64,000 bases of DNA from Petunia secreta (GCA_029990175.1 JARKIP010000065.1:22360501-22424500), one strand, 5' to 3'; counted from the stretch's first letter, positions 35,930 through 48,038 are shown. Program-made: numbers and translations. Notes: generated by a model not told the origin, from the letters alone.

Positions 35930-37341
35930 TAGCAAAGTGTCCATACCCCTTGCATTTGTGACATTGAATGGAATAAGAAGTAGGAGTATTCAATTGGGTT
36001 TTAGAATTACCTCCCACATTGGGTGTGTACTTCTCAAACGGCTTCTTCACATCTTTGCTAGCACTTGCTCCACTAGGGCCACTTGCATTTGTGAATCTTG
36101 CATTGGGAGTGGGATTTTTCCAATCCTTTGACTTGTTCATGGAAGTAGAAGTGTTGCTCTTTTAACGGTTGGACTTCTCTTTCTCAAGCCATTGCTCGGC
36201 TTGAATAGCGGCATCAAGGACTTCTTGAAGTGAAAGATAAGCATGCAATCTCAATTGTGAAGCTATACCATAGCTCAAACGATTCATAAAACGGATCACG
36301 GCTTGCTCCTCTTCTTCGGTGTCCATATCTAAGGCCATTCGAGTTCTTTCAAACTCATCATAATATTCATGCACCGTTTTGACACCTTGCTTCAACTAAT
36401 AAAGTTTCTTGAGTTGCTCTTGACGATATCTTGGAGTGATGTACTTGATACTCATGATACCCTTCAAGTCATTCCAACCCACATTCACGGGGATTCCCGC
36501 TCTTCTCCTTGACCTCTTGACGGACCCACCAAGTAGATGCATAGGATTCAAAAGATGAAATAGCATAAGTGCCTTTCTTCTCATCGGTCATCTCATTTGT
36601 GTAAAACAATCTCCCCATGTGTAGCACCCATTCAATGTAAGCCGCCGGATCACAATTCCCTTTAAAGGTTGGGAGATTAAGCTTCACACTATTGAGGTTG
36701 GTGTTGTCACGACCCCCACGGAAAGGCTCCGGTTGGCCCCCATAAGGATCTTCATTCACACCATACTCCCTCCTCGCAATCCCTCCAACATACCCCATAG
36801 GTGGCCCTCGATCTCGGCCCCTACCTCTATCCACATTTCGACCCCAATTCGTACCTCGCCTTGGTTGAAAGTGATCATCAAAACCATACATATCATCTCC
36901 ATACTCGGCTTCCTCCCTTTCTTGAGCTTAATCGGCTTGCTCAAGAGGTTGCACATTTCGGATGGGTCTTGGTAGTGGAATGTTTCTTGGGGGGTTATCC
37001 AAGATACGGGGAATGCCCGTTTGTTGGGGATAGCCCAACACTTGATCAAGTCTCTCTCGATCATCCTTTACCCGTTGTTGATTGAGAAATTCAATGACAA
37101 GGCTAACTTGCTCCGGGGTAAAGTTAGGAGTACTTGAGACTTCAACTTGGACACTCGGGGTCCCTTTCTCGACTTGGACACTCGGGGTCCCTTTCTCCGA
37201 TTGGACATTAGAAGTCCCTTGCTCAACTAGAGCACTAGAGTTCACCCTCTCAAGGCTTTCAATCCTCAAGTTCATACTATCCAATTTGGCAAGGATAGTA
37301 GCAAGGGCACTCTTAGCAAAATCTTCTCCTTCGGCAGACAT
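35930..37341 (-). pseudogene. G2 gag remnant
   Basis: Start at 37341 (MSAEGEDFAKS) just after TGTAGGTACA. Contains a 12-residue duplication (two GTPSVQVEK-type units near 37150-37200), an Arg/Gly box (near 36800), a capsid domain (LPTFKGNCDPAAYIEWVL) and zinc knuckle CHKCKGYGHFAKEC with all ligands (near 35940-35980). Stops at about 36927 and 36395 and a frame change near 36480 inactivate it. Confidence 0.88.
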
Positions 37342-38531
37342 TGTACCTACACACGTAACAAACGTTAGCAAAACAACCTCACATACTCCCTCACTTGAGA
37401 TCACTCGGTTCTCTCGTTTAGTGGTGGTGGATATTTCACTCGACTTGTGGTTCCAAAGCTTCACGTAGATAAGTAGCAATTCCTCAACTCAACCAAACTA
37501 TTCACGAGTCAAGCACACTCCGGGGTGAGTGGAGTTAATAGGACTCAATGAAAGCTAGGCACTTTGAAGTGACGACTTGAATCAAAAAGAATCTAGGAAT
37601 CTTCTTGGAATTCTACTCTCCAACTAATGCACGAATCAACCTAAAAGCAATGAAAGATTAGTGCTAATTAAGTAGAAAGATTACTTAGATAGGCACTAAT
37701 CAGAGGTTAGACAACAAAGAACAAGCAAACCTAGAAGAAACTACCCAAATTCTACCCTTCAGGATGTTAGGCGGAGCGCCCAAGACATAGGGCGGAGCGT
37801 CTGAAAAATTGGTGCAGTGGGGTTGGGCAGGCGGAGCGCCCAGAGGTTAGGCGGAGCGCCTGGACGAAGAACACCTGGGTTTTCAACTCCGTGTTCTTCG
37901 TTTTCAATCCAATTTCTAAGCCGATTCCAAGGTGTTTTGGCCAAATCCAAGGTACCTAAAGTTGTTCCTTGATACAACCTACAATCCCCAATCAATTTCA
38001 CACCTAAACAACCAACAAATAATGTTCAATCAAGATTCAAAGTTTTCAAGTTTGGGGTTTCAACATGGGTTTCAAGGTTCAAGGGTAGGTTTTGATTCTT
38101 CAAAAACTATGTTACCGAACTCCGAATCACACGATTCTTGTTGCAATTTGTTCGGTTTTCAATAGAGATCAATCCCCAGTAAACAATTCCAAAACCCCAC
38201 AATCACACTACCCAAAATCATTCAAATTCTTCAAGAACAAGGGTTTGGTAGGGTTTATCAACAATTGGGGTTTTCAATTTTCAATTCAATCAAATCCCAA
38301 CAAATTTGGTACCCAATCGTCAAGTTTTCAACAAGGATTAAGAATCTATAACACCCACTTCAAAAATCACAAACACCAAAAAGTTACACCAATTTTTGAA
38401 TTTTTGAATTTTTTTCAATCTTTTTTTTGTAATTTTCTTTTTTCAATAACTTCAACAACAAGAAATCTAACAAACTAACCTAAGCACGAAGAATCAAGGG
38501 TCGGGGTTCGTAGAAACAATACCCGAACCTT
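37342..38531 (-). other. G2 5' leader
   Basis: Untranslated, about 1.2 kb. Palindrome array GGCGGAGCGCC (read on +) at 37770-37862, the same class as its LTR. Long A/T-rich stretch at 38380-38460. Confidence 0.8.
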
Positions 38532-38543
38532 GCTCTGATACAA
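38532..38543 (-). other. G2 primer-binding site (mutated)
   Basis: On - TTGTATCAGAGC, with one mismatch to TGGTATCAGAGC. Confidence 0.8.
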
Positions 38544-38546
38544 AAT

Positions 38547-39254
38547 TGATAAGAATCAAATGCGGAAAATTAAAAGGATAGGAACGAGACGTATCTCGAT
38601 CACAAATCTCAAGTAGCAACGGAGAACCCGTTCCGTCACACCCCGAGAGAAGGTCAAGAACACCTACGCTAGGCAACTACCCTCGAGCTAACGTGAGCAT
38701 GCAAGTAGAATGGTCGGAGGGGATTGGAATTCATCTAGATACGCTAGAGGAAGAACAAGTCTCATTCAAGGTTTCATTCAATAAGAACTCTTCAACACAA
38801 AGTGTATTTTAATCATCAAGGTAAGCTAATGAAAATAACAAGCTATCTAGCTATTTATAGGTGTTTTTAGACACCATATGAAAGGTCTAAAATGCCCACA
38901 CTTAGGCTTAGGAATAAAGGACCACGTAGGGTCAAAATAGTCTTAACATAGCTAGGAATCACGTGCTTCAGCGATTTGGGCGGAGCGCCCGAGTTTTGGA
39001 ACAGTAGGGTGGCCTAGGCGGGGCGCCCAGAGTTTGGGCGGAGCGCCAAGGCCTAGGTTTCCTCAGGCGGAGCACCTGGTTCTTCAGGCAGAGCGCCCAA
39101 AGCACTGGGCTGCTCCTCTCGTGCTCTAATCACTCGGAACGGCTTCCAATCGCTTCCTTCTTCTAGGCCCTTCCTCATCAAGTGTAGGTGTACTCCTTGG
39201 AAGTCCTTAGCTTGGCTCCGAGTGAAGGGTCTTGCGGGGTTTTGGGTCTTATCA
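38547..39254 (-). repeat. G2 5' LTR
   Basis: Pairs with 31695-32402. Palindrome array at 38978-39106. Confidence 0.93.
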
Positions 39255-39265
39255 GGGATGCATCA

Positions 39266-39436
39266 ATAGACCTCAGTTCCCGTTACACCAAAATCTGAAT
39301 AAAACCCGGAGACGAGTGGAAAACCGCATTCAAGACCAAATTCGGTCTCTATGAATGGTTGGTGATGCCTTTTGGCTTATCCAATGCACCGAGCACATTC
39401 ATGCGCCTGATGAACCATGTGCTCAAACCGTTCATG
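39266..39436 (+). pseudogene. D: CRM-like RT fragment, left half
   Basis: Encodes, with frame changes, the RT stretch from IDLRSGYHQ to MRLMNHVLKPF and ends at the G3 TSD. It continues at 60849. Oldest visible layer of the nest on this side; its flanks are the N4 LTR on the left and the TRIM (60994) on the right. Confidence 0.88.
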
Positions 39437-39867
39437 ATGCAACCCAAATTGCATCGAGACCATTCACTCGAAGTCAAGCCAAGGATATACAAGACGGTCA
39501 CCTACACTTGGTTTGGAGAGGCGTGGATGATATGAGCTCGGGAGAGGACTTAAAAACAATGCATTGGAGCTCAATCAATGTGGAAACAGGGCAGGAAACA
39601 GTGCAGGAAGCAGGGGAGCAAAACAGGGCAAAACAGGGGAACACTTTCTGAGCTCACTGTCTGAAGAAGAAGTTTTGCTCTTCGCGATCGCGTGCTCACC
39701 TTCGCGATCGCGAAGAGACTTTGTCTGGTCTTCACGAAAGCGCTGGCAATGGAGCGATCGCGCGCCTCAGCTTCAAGTGTTCATCGCGATCGCATTACTC
39801 TTGGCGCGATCGCGCAAAGAACTTAGTGGACAGCGGACCAGAAACTTAGAAAACAATGTAAAGGGTG

Positions 39868-39875
39868 TTATAAAT
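39868..39875 (+). promoter_or_regulatory. TATA box in G3 5' LTR
   Basis: TTATAAAT just downstream of the palindrome array, the same placement as in other LTRs here. Confidence 0.6.
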
Positions 39876-40107
39876 ACACCTCTCTTTCATTTATGGCTTT
39901 TTACCTTACTTTGAACACAAAACATTAATGAGCATTGCTCTTGAACACTTGTAACCCTTTTGGCTTGAAATCAATTGGATGAATCCAAGTTGCTCTTCAA
40001 TCCGTCTTCGATCATTCTATTTGCTTGAGACTCGTGCCTCTTGAGGATAGTTGCTTAGCGTAGGTGATTCTTTCCAATCGTTCGGGGTGTAACGGAACAA
40101 GTTCTTC

Positions 40108-40946
40108 TGATGCAATATAAAATGGCCTAAAACGACAACCATCAAAACCAAGCTCGAGTGCACAACGGATACGAGTCAAGGCCTCCGGGAACGTCTTGGA
40201 AGATCATGCATTGGAGCGCCGAGGACGGAGGAAACAGGGCAGGAAAACAGGCAGCCCATAACAGGGCAAAACAGGGGAGCACACTGGGAGCTCACTGCCT
40301 GAGGAAGAACAAGTGTTCTTCGCGATCGCGACCATGTCTCACGCGATCGCGAAGAGGAATGGTTTGGCCTGCGCGACAGCGCCCCTTGAACGCGAAGGCG
40401 AAGGCAAAGTTGATAGAGATCGTGAGGCTGCTAAGACTTGCGCGATCGCGAGCCTATTGGCGCGATCGCAATGTTGATTATTTTGCTCGGCGCGATCGCG
40501 ATCCTCCCTAGCGCGATCGCGATGAAGAGAAGTTGAGCAGCGGACCAGAATCAGCTTCAAGGGCCATTTTTGTCCATTTTCAGTGTAAATGTATATATAG
40601 CACAATTGCTCTTCATTTCATTAGTTTAGCTTGAATTGAATAGAGAGAAGAGAGAATTAGAGAAGGCCGAGCCTTTCTAGTCCGAAGCCCGAGGCTTCAT
40701 GTATCTCATCGACTTGGAATCTATGGATATTCACCACTAGCGTGAATTCCTTGTAAGGTTCGAGTTTCACTCTCTCCCTTTTGGATTATTAATTCATGTC
40801 TTGAATTCATTAATCCGTTCTTTCTTCTCATTTCTTGACTCCCCAATCCTTGTTTCCCCGATATCATTGATATCACCTATCTAGTTATTTATCGCTTCCG
40901 CATATTTGTGTCGTTGTTTAGCTTCCGCGTATTTTGCATTGCATCA
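40108..40946 (+). repeat. Solo LTR S2, N-family type
   Basis: 839 bp, TGATGCAATATAAAATGG...GCATTGCATCA, with perfect TSD TCTTC (40103-40107, 40947-40951). Similar to N2/N4 LTRs: same R-region hairpin near 40684 and six exact GCGATCGC sites at 40319-40528. Inserted in the G3 5' LTR. Confidence 0.93.
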
Positions 40947-41028
40947 TCTTCGTTGCTACTTGAACTTTAGTGTGAGTCTCGTCTCATTCCTTATCTTTTA
41001 TCGCTTTCGTAGTTTCGATTGCATCAGT

Positions 41029-41040
41029 TGGTATCAGAGC
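41029..41040 (+). other. G3 primer-binding site (tRNA-Met)
   Basis: TGGTATCAGAGC two bases after the LTR. Confidence 0.93.
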
Positions 41041-42322
41041 AAGGCTAGGGTTGCGTTCTTACGAACCCTCGTCCTACTCTTCGTGCTTGTCATCTTTGTT
41101 TCGTGTTTATTTTCATGTTCTTGTTCTTGTTTTATTGAAAAAGAAGAAAAAAAATTCAAAAACTAGAAAACCCAAAAATTTGCTAGAAATCGTTGGTTGT
41201 TACGATTTTGTTGGTGTTGATTATCGGGAATTGTTTGTTTACGTAATCTCGACAATTGGGTACCAACAAAATACGTTTTGGAGTTGAGAATCAAAAGTTG
41301 GAAATTTAAACCCTAGGTTGAGTATTTTGCAAAAAATTGCTAGAACTCGATTGATGTTATGAATTATTGGTTGTTGGGTATCGGGGTTTACTCCTTATAC
41401 TTTCCCCGTCGTTTGGATACCACCATAACATCATTTGGAGTATTGGAGTGAGAATCAAAAATTTTTAATCTTGAAGGTTTGAACACTTTTGAAGAACTTG
41501 ACCAAAAATCATTGAAACAAGTTGTTTGTTGGTTGTTTGTTTGTTAAAACTAGTGGGGATTGTCTACTAAAGTTGGGAACACCATTTGAAAGCTTCAAAA
41601 CTGAAAACAAGTTGAATTTGGGTTGTTTGTGTGCCAAAACTGCAGTTTTCAGTCGAGTTTCTGGTTCTACTGCACAGACCTGCGCGATCTCGCAAGGTCT
41701 CACGCTTTGGCGCCCAAAGTAAATTTTTGCCCATCGCGATCGCGCCTTTCCTCACGCGATCGCGAAGAACACCTATTTCCAGAATATCCTGAAGTGGGAC
41801 AGATCGTTCGCAACGGTGTCGTAACAGTCTCCAACCACCAAAACTCCCATAGCATCATCAAATATGGTGAGTTTCTAAATCACAAACAAAAATTCATCCA
41901 ATTCCGAATCCATTTAGTGACGATTCAATCTCTGAACATTTGATCGCGTCACTTCCGGTTACTACTTTGAGGGTAACACTTCTACCTTATTAGTACTAAT
42001 CCATTGTGCGAATAGGATACTCATGCCTAGAAGGAGAGTAGAATTCAAAGAAGATTCGCAGTTAATTGTTTGGTTCAAGTGCGCACCAAATATCTTAGCA
42101 TTTATCGAGTCCCATTGAATCCACTCTTCCCGAAGAGCATTTGGTTCTGGTATTTTGGATTGATCATTGAGGAGGTTGTGCAACTACGAGGAGGCCATTG
42201 ATCTCAAGTTTGTGTGAACCTAACCCCTAACTTGAGAGAACCCGAACGACAAACAAAAAGTGAGGGAGTGAGTGAGGACTTTTACTCTAATCTCTTTTCT
42301 TGTTTTTGATTGTTGTAGGTAC
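41041..42322 (+). other. G3 5' leader
   Basis: Untranslated. GCGATCGC-class palindromes at 41680-41772. GTGAGGGAGT at about 42260 and splice-acceptor-like TTGATTGTTGTAG/GTAC directly before the gag ATG. Confidence 0.8.
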
Positions 42323-43234
42323 ATGGCGGAGGAGAAAGCAAAGAGCACCATTGAGGTTCCAACCGACGGCTTGGCTAGTTTGTTAGTCGAGGTGAAGGCC
42401 TTAAACCTTAAAATGGAAGTTATGGAAAAAGAGAGGACCCCGAGTGTCCAAAAGGATGCCAATGAAGGAACTAGTGATGATTCCATCATGAAACCGGATC
42501 AATATGTGGAGTTAGTTCGTCGATAACGGTTGAGGGATGATACTCTTGCTAGAGAAAGAATGTTGGGCAATCCCCAACCCTTGGGCAATCCCCAAGGAGA
42601 TGTTCCATTCCTAAGGCCTCGGAGAAACATTGCACCTCTTGAGCAAGTTGATGAAGCTCAAGAAGGGGAGGGCCTCGGACTTGATGATGATTACTTTGAT
42701 GCTCCCTATCCAAATAGGAGGGCGATGAATGGAGGCCGAGGTGTAGATAGAGGTCGAGGACCTCCAAGAGCTTATATGGGAAGAAACTTGGGAAGGGAAT
42801 ATGAAGATGTTGATGACAACTATGGGGTTCAACCGGAACCAAACCGTGGGGGTCGTGACACTAATCTCAATAGTGTCAAGATCACTATCCCTCCTTTCAA
42901 AGGGGCTAGTGATCCGGAAGCATTTCTTGAATGGAAGGTCCAATTGGAGCGGGTCTTTGACACAAATGACATGACCGATGAGAAGAAGGCCACTTATGCA
43001 ATATCTTCATTTGAGTCCTATGCCTCTACTTGGTGGGAATCCGTCAAGCGATCAAGGAGAAGACTTGGGTTGCGGATGAACATCACTTGGGAAGAGTTGA
43101 AAGAAGTTATGAACAACAAGTATGTGACTCCCAAGTATCGACAAGAGCAACTCAAAAAGCTCTATGAATTGAAGCAAGGTTACAAGTCCGTTGATGAGTA
43201 TTTCAACGACTTTGAGAAAAACCGGATGGCTCTT
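42323..43234 (+). pseudogene. G3 gag, N-terminal part
   Basis: Start at 42323 (MAEEKAKSTIEV), the conserved ATG after TGTAGGTAC; an upstream in-frame ATG at 42272 lies across the acceptor-like site and is less likely. Coiled-coil-like head, TAA at about 42524, Arg/Gly box (near 42740-42800), capsid domain (ITIPPFKGASDPEAFLEWKV; YASTWWESVKRSRRR). Cut at 43234 by N5, with TSD CTCTT. The rest is at 56335. Confidence 0.9.
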
Positions 43235-43373
43235 TGATGCGGGGCAAATCGAGCTAACATACCAACCATCAAGAACCAAGCTTGAGAGCACAGGGAATGC
43301 ATGTCAAGGTCTCCGGAAGCGACTTGAAGATCATGTATTGGAGCACCAAGGAAGGAGGTGCCCCAGCACAGTC

Positions 43374-43517
43374 AGGCGGAGCGCCTAGAAGCCAGGCGGA
43401 GCGCCCAGCTTCAAGGCACTCTGGGCGGAGCACCCAAATTCCAGGCGGAGCACCCAGGGTGGAGCGCCCAGCTCTAGGAGGAGCGCCCAGCTAACAAAGG
43501 GTTCAGGCGGAGCGCCC
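43374..43517 (+). repeat. GGCGGAGCGCC palindrome array in N5 5' LTR
   Basis: Eight exact or near copies (GGCG-gag-CGCC) in 144 bases, in U3 upstream of the TATA box. Confidence 0.9.
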
Positions 43518-43632
43518 AACGCTAAAGCTTGGATGATTTTTGGAGTGAAGTTCCTATTTTGCCCTTAAGTGGCTTGTATGTATTAATTAGCTTTGGGGGC
43601 ATTTTAGACATTTCACCTAGCCTTATGGAAAA

Positions 43633-43642
43633 CTATAAATAG
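43633..43642 (+). promoter_or_regulatory. TATA box of N5 5' LTR
   Basis: CTATAAATAG. Equivalent boxes occur in every N LTR at the same place. Confidence 0.7.
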
Positions 43643-43729
43643 GAACACTTAGCCATTTCTTCCATTAGCTATCATTGAACATAGAATTGAGAGTAGAGAG
43701 AATTGAGAGAAGGCCGAGCCTTTCTTGTC

Positions 43730-43744
43730 GAAGCCCGAGGCTTC
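43730..43744 (+). promoter_or_regulatory. Conserved R/U5 hairpin
   Basis: GAAGCC-CGA-GGCTTC, a 6-bp stem with 3-base loop about 90 bases after the TATA box. The same hairpin is in all N LTRs seen (near 10270, 15818, 25513, 31121, 40684 and 56102). Confidence 0.75.
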
Positions 43745-43965
43745 ATGTATCTCGTTGACTTGGAACCTATGGAGATCGACACCTAGTTTGAATCCATTGT
43801 AAGGTTCGAGTTTCATTTCTCCCTTTGAATTCAATCAACGTATGTGAATTGAATTCGTTTCTTTCTTCTCATTTCTTGCCTTCCTAGTCTCGATTTCTTG
43901 TTATTTATATTATTTGCTTCCGCTCGTATAGATTTTAGCTTCTGCGTGTCTTTCCCCTTATCAGT

Positions 43966-43977
43966 TGGTATCAGAGC
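43966..43977 (+). other. N5 primer-binding site (tRNA-Met)
   Basis: TGGTATCAGAGC, two bases after the LTR. Confidence 0.93.
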
Positions 43978-44958
43978 AAGGCTCGGGTTATGTTCTTACA
44001 AACCCCTGTTCCTCGTTCAACATGTTAGTATTGTTGTTGTTGTTGTGTTTGTTCTTGAAAATTTGAAGAAAAACAAAAAAATTGAAAAACTAAAAAACTC
44101 AAGAAAATTTGGTAGATCGGGTTGGAATCGAATCCCCAAGTGTTAAAAAGTATTGGGGTTTGTTCCTTATTGTATTCCCGTCGTTTTGATACCCATATAT
44201 CACAATTTGGTGTTACGAATCAAAATTTCCAAAATCAAAATCCAAAAAGTTTGAAAATTCTTGAAAACGCTTCAATCTTGAATCGAAGCTTGTTGTTGTT
44301 TGTTTGGAGTTGAAAACCATTGGGGATTGGTTAATATAGTTGTATACACCTTTGGGTATCATTGGTTTTGTGTATCGTGTTGAAATCGAACCAAAAAGTT
44401 GGCCAAAATCACCAAAAACGCGTTGTTGAAAATGCTGAAATCGCGTCCCAGGCGGAGCGCCTAGGACCTGGGCGGACCGCCCACTCTTTGGGCAGTAGGG
44501 TCAGCTAGGCAGAGCGCCTCCTACCCCGGCGGAGCGCCTCCCACAACTGGGCGGAGCGCCTCCCCCACTGGGCGGAGCGCCTAGCCCTGAAACGGCTCAG
44601 AATTGTTTCCGTTTCGTTGTTTTTGTGTTCCGTTTGTTTCCTAATTTCTTGGTCAGTGTTTCTAGGGTAATTGGCCTAATACATTGACACTAATCCTTGA
44701 GCGTATTAGGACACTCGTGCTTAGAGGAGATTAGAATTCAAAGAAGAGTCGTAGAACTCCTTTTGGCGTCAAGTGCGCACTTTAAATAGCCGTCCGTACA
44801 TCGAGTCTCATTAACTCCATTCCGAACATTAACTTGGACATACTAGTTGTGATCACCTTGGTTCCCAAGTTGTAAGGCCTCGCCTTTGAGTGTTCATATA
44901 TCGACTGAAACACGTGAGGGAGTGACTTTTGGGAGGTTAATCTTGTGGCGTTGCAACA
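43978..44958 (+). other. N5 5' leader with palindrome array
   Basis: Untranslated. GGCGGAGCGCC array at 44444-44585 (about six copies), the same class as its LTR. GTGAGGGAGTG at about 44915 is shared with G leaders. Confidence 0.8.
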
Positions 44959-47900
44959 ATGTCGGATAATGATGATGGAGTAGATTATGGCACTTGTGGG
45001 GATGATGCGAGTTGTTATGACTCGTATGGTGATGGTGGAGATTATGGTTCCTACGATGGTGATGATGGGCATTGCTATGATGATTCGGGGAACTATGGCT
45101 AGTATGAGGATGAAGCGGCTCACTATGATGATCGTGAGATTGATGAAGACTATGAGGCTTGTGATGAAGAATGTGATGATGCCTATGCTTCTAGTCAAGA
45201 AATCGAAGATTGTGACGCTTCAAGGTACGTTGATCCTACTTACTCTTCTTGTGAAGAATTTGATATTGATGATAGTGACATATATAGAGTTGATGATGAT
45301 GTTGAGCATATGGGTTATTCTTGTGCATCTTCTCTTAGTGTTGCTAACGGTGTACAAGGGAGTAGTAGTGGACCTTCCATTAGTATGGGAGGTGGTGGTG
45401 GTTGTTCCGTGGGAAAGAAGAAGCTTGCATCTTCTAGGTACGCTAAGCGACCTAATGCTTCTAATTCCCATGAGGAGGTTGGTATGATAGATGGTGTTGC
45501 TTTTGCTACAAAGGGGTTATATGCCGTGAGGGGCGTGGATGGTTGTAGTAGGAGTAGTACTATGGGCTATGGAATCAAGGCGAGAGGCACTAATGGGTTC
45601 CATGGCAAGGGACCTTCCTCGACTTCTAACAACATTTCTAATGTTGGGAGAGTGACGGGAAGTGGAAGTTACACTAGCAATCTTGCTAGTAGTGGAGGGA
45701 TAAGGAAGACCCAAGTTGTCGGAGTTGACACTTGTGGGCATTCAAGTACTCACTTGGATGCCAATCTACAAAACTTGGGTAGATGTAGGTTCGTTGTTGA
45801 GGTAGATGGTATTGGAGGGTACTTGCTCAAGATTGGTGGTACCGATGCCAATTGTATTAGCACCCCTTTGGTTGATAGGCTTAGGATACCATGCCATAAG
45901 CTAGAGCATCCTTATGAGTATGATGGAGTGTCGGGTACTCATATCTCATAGGGGTTATAAATGTTATGTTTGGTGTGACGTGTATCCTATGCGTCATGTT
46001 GATGTGTGGATAGGAGAACCGTGGTTGGAGGGGAAGAGGGTGCAATATAGTGTGGTGAAGGGTGCATATCTTGTGGGCGTAGGGCAAAGGGTTTATGACT
46101 TTGTGCCTTACCGGGCGAAGAGCCAAGTGCCTCCTAGTGTGCCTTCTTTGGCTAGGAAAAGGAGCAAGGATCGAGAACTTCATTCCATGGGCAACAATGT
46201 GCAAACAAGAAGTCCTACAAACACAAGCAATGGTGGGACTAGTGCTACAAAAGAGTTGGCAAATGCCAACAAGGTGAGCCCGAAGCCACTTCTAAAGCCG
46301 AGTGGTTCACCAACGAAGAAGAAGGAGGCATCAAGTGATGAGTCTCCTAGTCCTAGATTCCGGGTTGACGTGAAGAGTCCACCTACTCCGGCTATGGGTA
46401 TTCTTGGGCCTCGTCCACATTCGCCCGAATTTGAGAGACAAAAGATAGAGAGGAGTAAGGGAGCGACCGGTGACAACTCTCGAGTGGAAAAAGAAGAGGT
46501 TTAGTCGAGTGATGTGAGTGAGTTGTCGCCACCTGAAATACACACGTCCTTGGAAAAAAAATGAGGGAAAAGAAAGAGGGAAAAAGAAAAATTAAGAGTG
46601 AGGGCACCCCTTATTCTAACCTTAACCCTTTATCTTTTTCTTCTATGTGTTTGAATTCTTGTGTAGGGATTCTTGGAGGCAAACCGATGGAGCCTCAACA
46701 ATATTCCGAGATGGAAAGACAAGGTGAAGGAGATTCCGAATATGAGCTACAAGGTGGAGACGTTCATGACACTTCCAAGGTATGTGTTAGTTCTTCCTCC
46801 CTTGAGCATGCTACTTCCTTGTCTTGTGATCTTGTTTGTAACAACTCTATGCTAGTTGATGATTTGCATGAGTATAATGTGTTTGCAACTAGTGTAGAGC
46901 CTTCGGGTCAACGTGTGTGTGAAATTGAACCACTAGTTGAGAGGGTCGAAAAGCCATATCATGATGTGAGATCGGTTTTCATTGAACCTCTCTTTTGTGA
47001 AGATGTCGTAGTTGACCTTGTTTGTGAACCTTGTTATGACACCCCACCTATATTTGATAAAAGAGAAGATGAATTGCATGATAATCTTATTCTTCCATTT
47101 GATTGCTTAATTGATAGTGGTGGTCCCTTGTGTCGTAGTGAGGTTGGGTTTGATCTTGAGGAGTCTCTAGAGTGTGAGATGGATCGATTTATTTTCGATG
47201 ACTCCTCAAGTGAGAGTGAAGGACCTAGCCTTGATACTATGCTCTTGTGTGACCATGAATTTGAGGTGCATGCTTTTACATTTCTAATGTTTGAAGGCAA
47301 TCTCATTTGTGTTGGTGAATTGTATCGGATTAGGGTCGGTAGTAGAGTCGAACCTCCATGGTTTGTTAAGTTAGGCTCTATGGATGATCCAACGTTTGGA
47401 ACTCCGAGTGAGGATAGTGGTCTTGGTATTGGTCGTGTTGACCTATCTTCTAGTAGTCCTAGACTTCGCTGTGTGGACTATAATGATGAAGGACCTATTT
47501 TAGAGACCTTCCATTGGAGTTTGCCCAATAAGGAGGATTGTCTTGGGGTTGAATTGGGAGGTGAGGAGGTACCTCTCGGTGTGTGTAAGAATGTTCTTAA
47601 GAAGGGGAGTGGAGTAGTCGATGTTAGTTGTGAATTGAACTATTTTACTTACTCCATCCCATATGTTGAGCACACCTTGAGTGTTGAGCATGCCAAAGCC
47701 GATGTGTCACATTATGATAAAATGGATTTGAAGGCTTGGTGTGTTGATAGCAAGTTTAGGGGTCATAGGACATTTGATTGCTACATGTTGCATGACTTTG
47801 ATCTATTTGCTTGATTTGAAATTGGGTGCTTGATCTTGTCGAGCCAAGACCTTGTTGTCTCCTTTGGGGACATACACTTTTTATTAGGTATTGATGCTTG

Positions 47901-47967
47901 GCTCTATCACAAGAGTGTGTTTTCCACACACGTTGCACCCTTTCTTGTTAAGCTAACCTACTTGTGA
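44959..47967 (+). pseudogene. N-family ORF (copy N5), about 1,000 codons, unknown function
   Basis: Start at 44959 (MSDNDDGVDYG); natural stop at 47965-47967 (VKLTYL end). Order: acidic D/Y/G head (1-115), Gly-rich then basic segment (GGGGGCSVGKKKLASSRYAK), retropepsin-like segment near 45780-46050 with EHPYEY, CDVYPM and IGEPW but LLKIGGTDANC where a protease would have D-[ST]-G, Pro/Ser/Lys linker (SPSPRFRVDVKSPPTP), then an acidic Cys-containing region and a C-terminal block. Lesions: TAG near 45101, a 16-base deletion near 45930, TAG at 46502, a frame change near 46545, and TGA at 47812 (Cys in N4). No transmembrane segment or known enzyme motif seen. Sits between primer site and polypurine tract, where gag-pol would be. 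Confidence 0.8.
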
Positions 47968-48038
47968 AGTAGGAAATTTTTGTTGTGCTTGCTTTGAATG
48001 TAGGTTTTGATGGTTGATTTCGAGGACGAAATCCTTTC

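Larger units (their letters stand above)
31695..39254 (-). mobile_element. G2: CRM-like Ty3/gypsy element, full length, heavily mutated
   Basis: Two 708-bp LTRs (31695-32402, 38547-39254). Flanks are GGGAA (31690-31694) and GGGAT (39255-39259), a 5-bp TSD with one mismatch; the uninterrupted LTR at 26038-26047 reads GGGATGCATCA. Inserted in the N4 LTR six bases from its end. LTRs and leader carry the GGCGGAGCGCC palindrome class. Confidence 0.93.
25269..39265 (-). mobile_element. N4: non-autonomous N-family element, most complete internal layout on -
   Basis: On -: 5' LTR (39260-39265 plus 30875-31694, split by G2), primer site, leader, ORF 29862 to 26133, polypurine tract, 3' LTR 25269-26047. 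Contains a solo LTR (26521-27292) and an LTR fragment that replaced part of the ORF (29166-29387). The right edge abuts the RT fragment at 39266. Confidence 0.88.
39437..41026 (+). repeat. G3 5' LTR (interrupted)
   Basis: TGATGCAACCC...TTCGATTGCATCA. About 746 bp without the solo LTR at 40108-40946. GCGATCGC array at 39680-39815 with five exact sites. Confidence 0.93.
43235..43963 (+). repeat. N5 5' LTR
   Basis: TGATGCGGGGCAAATCG...CCCCTTATCA. GGCGGAGCGCC array at 43374-43517. Confidence 0.95.

Noticed and set aside
40319..40528. GCGATCGC-rich clusters as possible bacterial (HIP1-like) contamination
   Set aside because: They sit inside plant LTRs with TSDs, TATA boxes and tRNA-Met primer sites.
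43374..43517. Palindrome array as a CRISPR-like repeat
   Set aside because: Motifs are about 11 bases, irregularly spaced, inside LTRs, with no conserved repeat-spacer length and no cas genes.
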